This document shows, piece after piece, positions 21,920-34,606 of a stretch of 64,000 nt of DNA (within the stretch, counting starts at the first letter, position 1; every line of letters starts with the position of its first letter). The translations under genes and the position numbers were made by a program. The notes beneath the pieces were generated by a model. It saw only the letters and a list, made by a program, of their open reading frames with translations. It ran no database searches and was not told the DNA's origin. The stretch lies in assembly GCA_020283715.1 (NCBI GenBank), contig JAIQCW010000040.1:1-64000 (forward strand), written 5' to 3'. The DNA is from Cytauxzoon felis (taxonomy: Eukaryota > Apicomplexa > Aconoidasida > Piroplasmida > Theileriidae).

Positions 21920-22757
21920 ATGTCTGATGTAGAGAAATCTCTATTTGGTGATGATGAAGATGATGAGATTATTGAAGATTCCAATAAGAAGTTGGATGTA
22001 GTAGATGAAACTCCATATACATTTGATGATGTAAAACCGGAATTAGATGTTAAAGAAGAGATACAAGTAGTTAAATCATCATTAAAAAAATATCCAAAAC
22101 CAAATGTTGATGATAATTTAGTTATTTGTAAATTACCACCAACTTTTATTATACCACCTTCACCATTTATAAATAAACGTCAATTCCTAAAGGATAATAT
22201 ACATCTATTAGAAGACCCACCAAGTTATATTACTGCATTAGATTGGAGATTTAAAGATAATAATTTAGATTCAATAACAAATGAAGGACAATCATTATCA
22301 TCAGATGATATCGAAACAAATACACATCTAGTAGAATGGGATGATGGTTCAATTGTATTATATGTAGGTACTATACCAATGGATATTAAACCTAGAAAAG
22401 AGATCGCATATTTAATTGAAGATTCTTATCATGATATTAAACCTATACATGCACGTATAGAAGAACGTTTACAAATTCGATTCTCAAATTTATTAAAAAA
22501 TAAATCAGTACATAGAAGATCGGATTCTAAACGTCAAAAAATGACATTAACATCAATCGCAGAAGCATTATCATCTGAAATTAATCTTCAAAAAGTATGT
22601 TATATACTAATAATTATTAAATTATTATCTATAGCAAATGTTAATTATGCGTGAAAATGAACGTATGCGTAAAATACAAAACGCTAGTGTAATTTACAAT
22701 AAAGGATTAACAAGAAATTTTCTAGAAAGTGATGACGATGATGATCAATTAAGCTGA
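21920..22757 (+). CDS. LEO1: PAF1-complex subunit LEO1
   Basis: Component of the PAF1 elongation complex, which travels with RNA polymerase II and supports histone modification. Exons 21920-22594 and 22635-22757 give 265 residues, shorter than animal LEO1 because the long acidic ends are reduced. Diagnostic stretches are ALDWRFKDNNLDSITNEGQ, HLVEWDDGSIVLYVG, RRSDSKRQKMTLTSIAEAL, ERMRKIQNASVIYNKGLTRN and an acidic end FLESDDDDDQLS. The N-terminus is acidic (FGDDEDDEIIED). The gene overlaps the convergent minus-strand gene by 13 nt at its stop codon. Confidence 0.85.
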
Positions 22758-23661
22758 CCACTTATACCCCTCATATCAGGATCCGTTATCGTAATCGATG
22801 ATACATTACCAGGACATATACCCATTCTAGAATTCATATAACGATCATCAACCAATTCACCACTCTTTATAAATATTACACTCTGTATATTATCATCAAT
22901 ATCATTATTTTATATTAAATTTTATCCACTCCACCTGAAGCCCATCTTTTCCATTGCATGGAGCTCCTCCACTTGAGGTTACAATCCTGCCGTCAGCTTC
23001 CTTATTTACTTCCCCTTCCAGCTCCCGTAGATCGCTTCCAGGTTCCACTTGAGGTTATAATCCTAATCTCGCCAAGATACGACTAAAGTGGCGAAATTCA
23101 CATTAATAAGGATATCTCAATGAATATAACTGAGAACCAAATGAACTTCAGTAAACTCGATAGAATCATGAAATTCCTCTCCAATGAAGTATTGAGATTA
23201 AGAATTCATTCAATAATCATTGAGTAATCTCCATTAGTTTCCCCAGAAATGATGAAATTCCGTTTAATTTTGAGGCTAAAAATGAAGATAGTTTACCGAG
23301 GATGATCTACGGGAATCCGAGGGGAAGTAAATAGAAGAGGCTCCACGCCTAGTGGAACAGAATGTAGATTGGACCTAGACCTAACGGTCGTCGGTTGGAC
23401 ATCGTGTGGAAATGTTATAGTTTGTATTGTAGATACCTGTTCATTGGTGATATTGCGATTATATGAGACATTATGTTTGATTTTATCTTGTGATTTTTTG
23501 GTACGATTGAAAAGTAGGTATGTGAATCCCATGATGGTACATCCGGTGAGTATAGAGATAAGGTATGTTTGTGTAGGTGTGCGATTAGGGAAGAATATAT
23601 ATTGAATATTATTATTAGATTTTTGTTGTATATTTTTATGCCATTTTTGCCAATCATCCAT
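22745..23661 (-). CDS. Small single-span membrane protein, unrecognised
   Basis: Two exons, 23661-23437 and 22882-22745, in phase 0; 120 residues. One hydrophobic segment (TYLISILTGCTIMGFTYLLF) follows an N-terminal stretch with WQKWHKNIQQK and is followed by basic residues. The second exon reads IFIKSGELVDDRYMNSRMG and ends DPDMRGISGQLN. No family recognised. The ATG is only 3 nt beyond the stop codon of the TMEM94-like gene upstream. The intron carries an HMR with E cargo. A mitochondrial or ER membrane location is a guess. Confidence 0.55.
22925..23412. repeat. HMR with E cargo in small membrane-protein intron
   Basis: E module at about 23055-23290. Left words: CCAT-TGC-ATGG, CTG/CAG, AGC/GCT core. 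Right words: GGAT/ATCC core, CCAC-GCCTA-GTGG, GACC-TAAC-GGTC. Confidence 0.85.
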
Positions 23662-23664
23662 TAT

Positions 23665-26600
23665 TTATTTGGGGCTCCATGTACCAAGTCTTGTAGAGAA
23701 TACTAATTGTAAGAATTTTTGTTCAGAATCTCTAATGATTCTATTATAATATTTAATTATAGCATTAAATATTATAATAATTAATGATAATATAATTGAA
23801 ATAATAGTAATATTTATAGTTGTTGATTGTAGTGTATTAATATTCATCAATTTATATATAGATAACCTTACAAAAACAATAGTTATTTGACATGCAAGTA
23901 TTAATAAACTAATTAATATCCATTTAGGATTAAGAAATATCCTTAATCCTATACATCCATATCTAAATTATTAAAAAATTTTCCAATTTTTTTAATTAAA
24001 ACTTACTTGTCTAACCATGTAGATGATCCAACTATAATATATACAACAAGTATTATAGATGTCAATAATTGACTCCACATTATACCACACTCTGGTATTA
24101 TACCCATATCACCATTACGCAACATCTCCATTGTACGATTTATACTACTCTTACTCAATACTATATTAATTATATCATCAAATACAGATATTCCACCTGA
24201 TGTCCAATCACTATCTTCTTTCGTCTTGCAGACAGCTTCCTCTATTTACTTCCCCTCGGATTCCCGTAGATCATCCTCGGTACTTTGTTAACCCGGAAGA
24301 ACGTAAATGTTCAACCCCTAAGAACAGGAAATCTACCCGGAGGAACGAAAAAAGTACAACCCGGAAGAACAGACCTCAAGTGGAAGTGTACTACCCGTAG
24401 CTGATCTCAGGGAAGCGGAGGGGGAAGTAATTAAAAGAGCTGACGGCAGGATAGACCTCGGGTGGAGGGCTGTCTGTAAGACGACCTACGATGGAGGTAA
24501 CTTCAGGTAGAGCAGAATGGATTGAACTTGATATAATTGTATGATGGGGTATAATTTGTCTTACCGTTGAAGAAGTTTTCATCGGCATTGATATTAAGAG
24601 CGGCATGAAGTTTAACTTCGATATAATAGAGGTATATACAGTAAACAATAAAAGACAAAGTAGTGATTATATAGGTCCTAACATGTGTTCTTAACTATAT
24701 AAATATAATTATTAATATATATTCAACTCACAAATGACCATATTGTATTATAATCTTTATCTATAGATTTACTCGGTAAATATTGCATTATACGCTCCTC
24801 AGTAGGACTCGATAATAACGATATCGATATAAACGGTATATATACATACATTATCAAACATAAATCCAATGTCTATAACCATATTATATCAATACAATAA
24901 TTTCCAGTGGTCCACTCGAGGTTACAATCCTACTCCTTTCCACTCACCACTCCACCTGAGGCCCAATCCACCTACACATCCACTCGCCGTGGTGGCCTTC
25001 TATTTACCTATCTCTAAAGAGTATAGCCACTCCCAGAGATCGTGGCGGTGAAAAAGGTAGTCATTGGACCTCAGGTGGAGACCTCAAGTGGAAGTGGAAT
25101 ACCTGGAAGCGATCTACGGGAGCTGGAAGGGGAACTAAATAGAGAAGGCTCCATGCAATGGGAAGGAGAGTTGGATAGGACCTCAGGTGGAATGGTGAGT
25201 GGAAGAGGTGAAAGCAGTGATTGTAACCTCGAGTGGAATGGGTGAATATTATTTATACAAACCTGAAGTATGGGTGGTAGATTGAAGACGGTTTGTAGTA
25301 CAAGTAGCCACAAGATGGAAGAGTAGATGAGTTTGAGGAATGCTCCTGATTCTTGTATATTGGTGGACATATGTCTAGCTTCTTTGAAGACTTCGAATAG
25401 CATTTCCATTACAAAGTATGGATCAGATACTTTATACATTTGTGATGTTTGTAATGCACATGGTAGACTTGTTAATGCTGCTGATAATCTAAATTCTGGT
25501 ATAGGATCATAAAATAAATGTGTACGTGGTAAACCTTCCCAACGTTTACCACGACAAAATCTACATATTGGATGATAACCTAATGCTACACAAAATGAAC
25601 AATGTGCTTCATTAAATAAAAAAAATTCGTTGGTAATAAACCACCACCAATACACATTATTGTTTCACCACTCTCACGTAATATACGTAACATCTCTATT
25701 GTATTACCAACCGTACAATTACAAAATAATGATACCTGTAATGGTATATCATCCACCTCCTCTATATGCTGACGTATATTATCTATACCATTCGGTAATA
25801 CCATGTGACCCTCCTGATTCACTATACTCGATCTGAAATTAATTGAAAATTTTAACAAATTCCACTCGAGGTTAAATCCACTCCACTTGAGGTTACAACC
25901 TCGCGTTCTCCTGCAGAGAGCTTCTCTATTTATTTCCCCCTCCGCTTCCCTGAGATCAGCTACGGGTAGTCCACTTGAGGTCTCCACCTGAGGTCCAATG
26001 ACTAATATCATCAACTTCATTTTTACCTCGTAAATTTGAAGGAATTTCATCATTTCTGGGGAAACTAGTGAAGATATCTCAATCATCATTGGATGTAATT
26101 TAAATGTCAACATCTCATTCAAGAGGGACATTATTGTTTCATCTAATAATAACATCCTCACTTCATTCCACTTTATATTCATTGAGATGTCTCCACAAAC
26201 ATGGATTCCGTCACTTTAGACTTATTTCGTCGAGATTAGTACTAGACCTCAAGTGGAACCTGGAAGCGATCTACGGGAGCTGGAAGGGGAAGTAAATGAA
26301 AGAGCTCTCTGCAGGAGAACGCGAGGTTGTAACCTCAGATGGAGTGGATTGCACTTCAGGTGAACTTTGGATTAACTATGATAATATACATACCTTTCTG
26401 AGGTAGAGAGGCTGATCATTGAGTTCCAGCTGGTTTCGAGTCCGAGTAGGCTGCCAAAGATTCTGGTTTGTTTTTCATTATCTTTAGAAAAGTATACAAA
26501 TCTTATTCCAGCATCATGGAAATCTCTAATTCTACTGGGAACTTCTTTAGGGAAATTTCTTCTGGTAGCACACATTCCTAATAGTATAGTATTTTTAATA

Positions 26601-29600
26601 CAAGATGAGATCATATTACCAACAAAACCATATAATATACGATTACGATTACGATTAATATTATTATATGAATTAGTATCAACATCATTTTTTCTTTTAA
26701 AAAATTTAGACCATTCTTTAGTACAAGTACCTTCAAATTGCATATGTAATGGATCATGATCACATATTTTCATATATATACGATTTTTACGTATATTAGA
26801 TTTATTACAATTAATTTTATATATAGTATTAGTAGGTAAATAAGACATTAATAAATTAAATTCATCTAAATGTATAGGTTTATAACTATATGCACATGGT
26901 ATCATACCAGATGATATCCATTGCATATTTAAATCTTTTAATTTTCTTCTCATTAATTTACTAATTGGTAATATTTTATTATCATTATGATAATTTGTAT
27001 TTCTATCTAATATCATTTCTAATTTACCTTTAATTATCATTTGTACAATTTGTTTTCTTAAATCTCTTAAAAAAAATATTAATAATTTACCATCTTTATA
27101 ATTATCATCAATTAATATTATATATCTAATTAATTTAAAACGTTTTATAAATGTACGTTTTATACCTACAGAACCAGCTAATGCACATAAACAATCTGTA
27201 TAATCATTCAAATTCTTATTTGTTATCATACCCATATATATATTTATTAATTCTGGTATATTTTTTATTATATTTGGATAATAATATCTAGGTATCTGTG
27301 TTAATACCATTGCTAATGTTAATGGTAATAATTGTGGTATACATAAACGTTCTTCTTTATTATTAAATCTAATATAATGTCTACCATATTCTCTACTATC
27401 TTTAAATACATCTAATATAACCAATTCATCCCTCTTTTCATCCAATATATTTATTGGTGATTGATTACATTTATCTTCATCATCATCTATTATATCATTC
27501 ATATCCATTGATGATACCGTACGTGATATACCATCATATCCATTATTTAAACCCATCATACTAAATGACCATTGCTTATAATTCAATTTCGTCCTATTTA
27601 TCATATCATTAACACCTCCACCACTTGAGGTTACATCCCTACTCTTCCTACCTCCACCTTCCATTCCACTCGCCGTGGTGGCCTTCTTATTTACCTCCCC
27701 TTCCAGCTCCCGTAGATCGCTTCCAGGTAATTCAGCTCCACTTGAGGTTACATCTACTACATTCAAGGTCTGTTCTTCCGGGTTAACATTCTCTGTTCCT
27801 CCGGGTAGAATTCCTGTTCTTAGGGGTTGAACATTACGTTCTTCCGGGTTAACATCGCCACGATCTCCGGGAGTGGCATTACCGTTTACGGGGAGTGAAT
27901 TAGAAGAGCTGTCTGCAGGACCTACGGTGGAAGCGAGTGGAACATTGGTGGTAACCTCAAGTGGAGAGCTTACGGCAGGATTGACCTCAGGTGAAGCGGA
28001 TGGAGATAATTCACCAGAGGTAGCTGATTGATAATAAGAAGCAGATTCATCATGTTGACAAACACTCATAATTGATTCATTCTTCTTTAAACTACCATTA
28101 AACTCCCTTAAATCACTCTCTGGAGTAAATACATTTTCAACTACAATAGTATTAGCAGAAGTAGCAGATGATGGAACATCCCTAGGAGTAGATAAAAATA
28201 AACTAAATGAAATATCACCCAATGACATACCACTAGATGTAGTACACTCCTTACTCAAACCATTATCCAATGATGATCGAACAACCAATCTATTATCATC
28301 ATCCACTCCACTTGAGGTTACATCATTACCTTCACCTCTTCCACTCGAGGTATTCCACTCGCCGTGGTGGCCTCTCCACTCGAGGTCAGTCCTGCCGTCA
28401 GCTTCTCTATTTACTTCCCCCTCCGCTTCCCTGAGATCAGCTACGGGTTCCACCTGAGGTCTAGTACTACACTTCATTCCACTTGAGGTCCAATCATTAC
28501 CTTCACGTTCTTCCGGGTTAACACCTTTTGTTCCTCCGGGTAGATTTCCTGTTCTTAGGGGTTGAACATTTACGTTCTTCCGGGTTGAAAAATCCTGTTC
28601 CTCCTCATTAACTTCGCCACGATCTCCGGGAGTGGCATTACCGTTTACGGATAGGTAATAAAAGAGGCCTCCACGCCTAGTGGAAACAGTGGTTGTAATC
28701 TCAGGTGGAGAGGCCTCCACGGCGAGTGGATTAGAGTTGGATGTAACTTCGGGTGTAGTTTTCTTTACATCATTTGATTTATTATATATAATATTTGGTG
28801 TATAATTATGTTTTTTTTTATATTCAAATTGTTTATTAATGAATGAGAATTGTGTATCTTTTAGAGAGTATTTTTTTTTAACATCACATGTTTTAATAAT
28901 TTTTGAATTACCTTTAATGATAGAGATTTCTTGTGGTGTTGCATGTCCATCAGTTAATATACCTATATCATCTACAAAGCATATTAAAGTTACAGAACTT
29001 AAGATTGTAATTAAATTACCTTCACCATCTAATCCTCTTTTAAATACAGATACTAATTCTTTTAATTGATTAGATAATGGTATTTGACTAGCAGCCATAT
29101 CAGAATCAACAGAATCAATAGAATCACTAGTAAATGTAGATGATGAATAACTTTGTTGTGGATTAATATTTTTAGTAAATCTTTGTTCATGATACCAATG
29201 AAATAAACTTTGTAATCTAACATTACCCCAAATATCAGCTAATTGTATAATAGGATCAAAACCTGGAAATATTAAACATATAATAATACGTGATAATAAC
29301 ATTAATGTATTAATCCAATCATTAGGATTCCATATAATATATATAATAATTATTATAATTAATATTATAATATAATATATTATAGTTTTATATGTTATAT
29401 TTAATTTAATTAAATATGTTGTATCACTTAAATCCCATATACTATTATTATAATTATCTTTAAATTTATTATTTTTTATATCATCTTTAGATAATAAATT
29501 ATTATTTGAAAATATTTTTACATTTTTTTTACTTGTACTTTTTATTAATATCTCACTAAATTCTGGATCTAATAATATACTTGATCTCATTTTTGTTTCA

Positions 29601-31102
29601 AGAAATGTTTCTAATTGTGGTATACATGCATCTGATTGTGCAATAAATGTACCATCTAACCATTCTACTTCATTTGGTGGATATCCTACATTATTACATA
29701 CATCACCATATTTATTTAATTTATTATCTATAGTTATATCACCATCTTTATCATATTTATTTATCATCTTACAATCACAAGGATATATATCACCTATATT
29801 CAATTTAAATACATCACCACTTACAATTACATTTGATGGTAATCTACGCCATTCATAATCTCTATATACTGGTATCAATTTAGATGATGGTGGATCATAT
29901 GTAAATGACATCTGATCCAATTCTATATGATTACGTAATTTTATACTCTCTCTAAATATATCCAATACTTCTCTAACACGCTCATTCAAACGTCTACTCT
30001 TTATACGCCTTATAGTCAATTTTACATAACCATTCAATAATAACCATGGTATCAATAATAATATCTCTATCACAAGCTGCCATATCTCATGTATATAATT
30101 ATTATCACCCCTATAATGCATCACAGAATTATAACATAAACATGATATCATCAATAATAATGATAATAATCCCATCATTAAATCAAATTTATAACACTCC
30201 GATAAACCTGTACGACCTATACACATATCATACTTCCTCAATATGTCCTATAATATTATATATATATAGATACATATCCACTCGATGTCCAATCCCACCG
30301 GAGGTTACAGTCCTACATTCCAATTCACCTCTCTTCGTCCTGCCGTCAGCTCTTTTAATTATCTCCCCTTCCAGCTCCCGTAGATCGCTTCCAGGTTCCA
30401 CTTGAGGTTATAAACCTTATTTCGTCGAGATAGGTCTAAAGTGACGGAATCCACATATGTGAGGATATGTCAATGAATATAAATTGTATTGAAGTGAGGA
30501 TTAGTAAATTCGATACAATCATCAAATTCCTCTTCAATGAGGTATTGACATCAGATATTCATCCAATATTCACTGAGTAATCTTCAGTAGTTTCCCCAGA
30601 AATTCAAGAATTCCTTCAAATTTTGGAGATAAAAATGAAATTAGTGAAATAGGTGATTGGACCTCGAGTGGAACCCGTAGCTGATCTCAGGGAAGCGAAG
30701 GGGGAAGTAATTAGAAGAGCTGTCTGCAAGACCTACGGTGGAGGCGAGTAGAATGAAGATATGGATTGGACATCGGTGGAAAGTTGTCTACAAGATAATA
30801 AAGGGTGGAATACAAGAAATGGACATCGGTGTATATGAGGAAAAGGTGATGTAGCGGTGATATTCGATGGGTATTGATTGAGGTAAACATACTTTGAGTA
30901 TATTGATGATTCTTTCATTAGCTTCTTTGGTAGAAAGGCCGATTTTGGGTTGATTAGATTTATCGGAGGTTTTTATATTCAAGTCACCATGTCCATCGGT
31001 GGCGTGTTTGGTATTGGAGATGTCTGATACATTTCCAAAGTTGCTATGTTCATAAGAAGTATTATAGTTGTCCTGGTTGGTATTAATGGATTCATTATAC
31101 AT
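23665..31102 (-). CDS. TMEM94: TMEM94-like P-type ATPase (one frameshift)
   Basis: Resembles animal TMEM94/ERMA, a P-type-ATPase-like ER membrane protein linked to magnesium transport. Exons: 31102-30893, 30247-26394, 25832-25263, 24872-24732, 24694-24565, 24196-24007, 23962-23665; about 1,797 residues if one base is restored. Shared stretches: IGLSTKEANERI, TLICFVDDIGIL, MIPCAYSYKPI, DAGIRFVYFS, LGLETSWNSMISL, LPNGIDNIRQH, LTSLPCAL. The last five exons encode membrane spans. Exon 3 shifts frame at a run of eight A (25618-25625, + strand). Two coding HMR copies sit near residues 566-718 and 815-950. The exon 6 acceptor (TCAG before GTGGA) lies in an HMR end. The start could lie further upstream. 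Confidence 0.8.
24190..24520. repeat. HMR in TMEM94-like intron 5; its end doubles as splice acceptor
   Basis: GTCT/AGAC word, GGAT/ATCC core, D words, GCT/AGC core, CTG-ACGG-CAG. On the minus strand the end TCAGGTGGAA at 24191-24200 is also the only usable 3' splice site for the exon at 24196-24007. Confidence 0.82.
24910..25238. repeat. HMR in TMEM94-like intron 3
   Basis: CCAC/GTGG words, CTCTAAAGAG linker, GCCAC/GTGGC core, AGC/GCT core, CCAT-GCA-ATGG word, closed by CCTCGAGTGGA. Confidence 0.85.
25860..26360. repeat. HMR with E cargo (minus orientation) in TMEM94-like intron 2
   Basis: E module at about 25985-26245, sense to the gene. Words TCTC-CTGCA-GAGA and its inverse occur at opposite ends (25908 and 26305), so the ends match. 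GCT/AGC core left, AGC/GCT core right. Confidence 0.85.
27610..28015 (-). repeat. HMR inside coding exon of TMEM94-like gene (copy 1)
   Basis: Open in the gene's frame. The translation contains SPEVNPAVSS, SLPVNGNATPGDRG, NPEERN, LPGGTENVNPEEQ, DVTSSG and [13 protein letters not shown]. The linker hairpin is the CCG-TTTA-CGG form, not CTC-TTTA-GAG. Confidence 0.85.
28305..28760 (-). repeat. HMR inside coding exon of TMEM94-like gene (copy 2)
   Basis: Open in frame. The translation contains AVEASPPEIT, YLSVNGNATPGDRG, QPLRTGNLPGGTKGVNPEE, and [19 protein letters not shown]. Same module order and orientation as the other coding copies. Confidence 0.85.
30277..30800. repeat. HMR with E cargo in TMEM94-like intron 1
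   Basis: E module at about 30408-30655, antisense to the gene. CTG/CAG, AGC/GCT core on the left; GCT/AGC core, GTCT-GCA-AGAC on the right. Confidence 0.84.
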
Positions 31103-31283
31103 GCTTTTGACCTTTAATCCATTGTTGATGTGTAATGGTATTGATCCCCAATAACATCCCTATGATTTGAGATGTAATATTTAGTATATATAAAATCGCA
31201 TAGATGATGATTAAAAAAATTAAAATATAATTTAAATGATATTTAATTTATTGTGATTAAAATTAATTGTAGGGAAAGATACA

Positions 31284-31683
31284 ATGTCGAATTATGATCG
31301 TTTTAATATCCATGCACAATTAGAACATTTACAAAGTAAATATCAAGGAACAGGTCATGTAGATAATACTAAATGGTATATATATTCTTAAAATTTCATG
31401 TATATATATATATATCTAGGGAATGGGTACTTAATATCCAAAGGGATACACTTGCTTCACATGCTGGTCACTTTACTAGACTTGCCTACTTTGCTATTGT
31501 AGAAAATGAACCTATTGCTAGAATTAAACATAGATGTCTACAGGTAAGTGATTATCTAATTTGATTTGGATTAAAATTTAAGAGTGGATACATCTTATGG
31601 AAGATTGTAACTTCAATAATCATTTTATATATTTATAGAATATGATTAAACCAATTACAAATATAAAGACTAATCGTCAATAA
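31284..31683 (+). CDS. SF3B5: Splicing factor SF3b subunit 5 (SF3b10)
   Basis: Smallest SF3b subunit of the U2 snRNP, which helps recognise the branch point. Exons 31284-31375, 31420-31543 and 31639-31683 give 86 residues, the normal length. IHAQLEHLQSKYQGTGHVDN, TKWEWVLNIQRDTLASHAGH and LAYFAIVENEPIARIK match the family block by block. Intron 1 is 44 nt. Intron 2 (95 nt) has no full HMR but contains GGAAGATTGTAACTTCA, which resembles a decayed HMR end. Confidence 0.95.
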
Positions 31684-31738
31684 ATTAAATGACTTGTAAT
31701 TTTAATTAATTTTGTGAAACATTTACATGACTGAAGTT

Positions 31739-34416
31739 CTAATGATCATCTAATAACATCTCTTTACCATCGACCAATTTCCCATTAATATCTACCTCTA
31801 TCAGATTGGATTTGTTTAATACCTTTAATATACCATCACCATGAGTATAAGGTAATGTAGTGAATATGAAATTGAATTCTTGTAAGACTTTTAAAGCCTT
31901 TTTGATTTCTTGACCCAATCCATAAGAGTATTCTTCTCCAAGAATAACAACACCATTAAGTACCGATTCATTTATAATAATAAGAATATCAGTAGCACGA
32001 ATATCATAATGATATATTGATCCAAGTATATATTTCATATCGTCAATAATAATATCACTATAAACAACCCCGTGTATTATACCCGATCTTTCCACAACAA
32101 ACCAATTATCTGTCAATGACTCACGCAATGCACCACTAGATAAAATCGATGATACAAGTGGTCGGTCAATAGAAGAATCTAAAATCATCAGCTGTTCATT
32201 ATCCAAATCATTACCACTTGCTGTTATACCTGAGGTCACAACCAACTCTGTTCCACTCGGCGTGGTGCCTCTTCTATTTATTTCCCCCTCCGCTTCCCTG
32301 AGATCAGCTGCGGGTAGTCCACTTGAGGTTATATGACTACCTTCATGTTCTTCCGGGTTACTCTCTGTTCCTCCGGGTAGATTTTCCTGATCTTCCGAGT
32401 TGATATTCTTCGTTCTTCCGGATAGAGATCTTTTGTTCCTCCGGGTAGATTTTCTGTTCTTCGGAGTTGATTTCGAAGATAATATACTACTTGCCTTTAT
32501 ACTAGATGTTCCACCCGAGGTCCAATCCTCATTACTTCCTCCACCGCCACGATCTCCGGGAGTGGCATCACCGTTTACGGGGAGGTAATTGGAAGAGCTG
32601 ACGGCAGGACGGACCTCAGGTGGAGAAGCCTCCACGGCAGTGGGATCAGAGTTGGCAGGACGAAGAGAGTTGGATTGGACCTCAAGTGGAGAGGCACCAA
32701 GTCTATTGGAAGGACTTACGGTGGACGTGAGTGGAATATTATTATCTTGGCAACATTTAATTTGATGACTGAGCCAAAATGTATATAGATTTTCATGTAA
32801 AGATGTATAGATTTTCTTATTTGTATTGATAGTAATACTTTTTTTGATACTTAATAGTACACTTACAGTATTGAATTCATACAATGCAAAGTCACCATGA
32901 TGACCATTTAAATGTAAAGCTCCATTAGTAAAATTCATATAAACCCCAGATAATTTATTATTTATTATGTCTAATTGGTATTTTTCCAATACATTTGCGA
33001 TTTTATTCAACCAATACTCTAATTTATAATCATTTATACGTCTCTCTTTAAAAATATCAAGGCCTATCAATGTCACAGATACATCACCCCATTCATCCAA
33101 TAGAAATCTTACAATCAATTTATTAACATCACCAAATTCAAATCTATTAAAAACAAATACATCCAATACTACAATCCTCTCATCCAAATATATATCCGAA
33201 CATGAATTTATCTCTACATCAACCATTATCTTATTTCCTACACCCGAGGTCCAATCACTGTCTTCTCCACTCGCCGTGGTGGCTCTTCTATTTACTTCCC
33301 CTTCCAGCTCCCGTGGATCGCTTCCAGGTAATCCACTTGAAGTTACATCCTCACTATGGCCACGATCTCCGGGAGTGGCATTACCGTTTACGGGAAGTGA
33401 ATTGGAAGAGCTCTCTGCAAGAGGAAGAGTAGATAATACTGATTTGACCTCAGGTGGAGAGTTGTCTTCAGGGTGACTTGCTTTAGTTGTATGTGGTATG
33501 GTATAATAGCTATAGTCATAGACTATGAATTGTAATATCTTATAATCATTGCATTGTTTCCTGAGATGATCCATTATAAGTTTACCACAGAATGAATTTG
33601 AGACGAGATAAATTTCATCGTAGACATTACTCTTTAATAATTTCACTTTATTAATTAATAAAGCTAGAAAGTATCTTTTTAATTCGCCATCTTTACTATA
33701 ACCATATGATTCCACTACATCCAGAGATACATCTAAAACCTGCCAGGTGAAAAAATCATAAATCAATGTGACTTTAAAGAGATCTTTCCTGGATAATATA
33801 GAACGACTGTTAATACATTCCATAGAAACATCATCTAATTTAGAACAATTGGACAAGCGAAATGTCATTAAATATTCACATTCCATACGCTTCATAGTCA
33901 AATCAACCTCATTGTAATCTATAGGGGGTATAGGTATAACATTGTTCAATGAACATTGAACTAGTGATGTGATCATAGTAGGAATCCTACTGTATGTACC
34001 AGTAGATAATAAATCTATAGCTGCTGATATATTAGCACAGGGTTTTACTAAATCTGTAGTTATTACCTTACTAAGACTCTATAAAGGAATAAATATAACA
34101 GCGTCTCATTCTATATTAAACTTACTCTACACAGATCATCATTAACTCTTGTGATATAATTGTCGTATACATTTGTACTCTCAATCATCTTATCAATTCT
34201 CTTTTGCATCATTGCAAATGTCTGGAGTAAATATAGCTTTAAAAATACCTCTCTTTGACCTCTACAAAATTGGATCAATGCTCCCCTGAGGTTGTCACTC
34301 TTACTCTTATCCTCACTCGTTATACGATCACATAGACAACGCCAATCTATTATACATCTTAATACAGAATTTTTCAAAAGATCAATATACATATAACCAA
34401 TCGTATCATCCTCCAT
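31739..34416 (-). CDS. MED14: Mediator subunit 14 (Rgr1-like) candidate
   Basis: Exons 34416-34126 and 34078-31739 (47 nt intron) encode 876 residues. The N-terminal region follows MED14/Rgr1 in order: a helical part with QFCRGQREVFLKLYLLQTFA, a long heptad stretch, then AIDLLSTGTYSRIP, close to the family's AIDVLTTGSYPRLP. MED14 is the backbone linking head, middle and tail of Mediator. The rest is divergent. Two coding HMR copies lie near residues 298-377 and 545-715, in what look like loops. No other Mediator subunit is visible in the window. Confidence 0.62.
32225..32735 (-). repeat. HMR inside coding exon of MED14 candidate (copy 2)
   Basis: Open in frame: LEVQSNSLRPANSD, AVEASPPEVRPAVSS, NYLPVNGDATPGDRG, several D words (KSTRRNKRSLSG, NLPGGTESNPEEHEG), [17 protein letters not shown]. 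Linker hairpin of the CCG/CGG form. Confidence 0.85.
33240..33478 (-). repeat. HMR inside coding exon of MED14 candidate (copy 1)
   Basis: Open in frame: [54 protein letters not shown]. Linker of the CCG/CGG form. Confidence 0.86.
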
Positions 34417-34606
34417 TTTTATCCCCTAGATATATTTCATTCTATCCTTGTGATTCCACACTATGCCATACACCATTGTCTATATCGTAACCTTATACCT
34501 CATTCCTCCACATCAATTCATTCGTAATTTACACACAAAACAATGTTTTAATACACAAACACAAATGAATCGCATATATTTATTCTTATAGACATGTCAA
34601 TAGACG

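Noticed and set aside
24195..24200. TMEM94 exon boundary as a gene break
   Set aside because: The upstream phase (1) and the GT at the exon start give an in-frame glycine, so a single gene spanning the repeat is the better reading.
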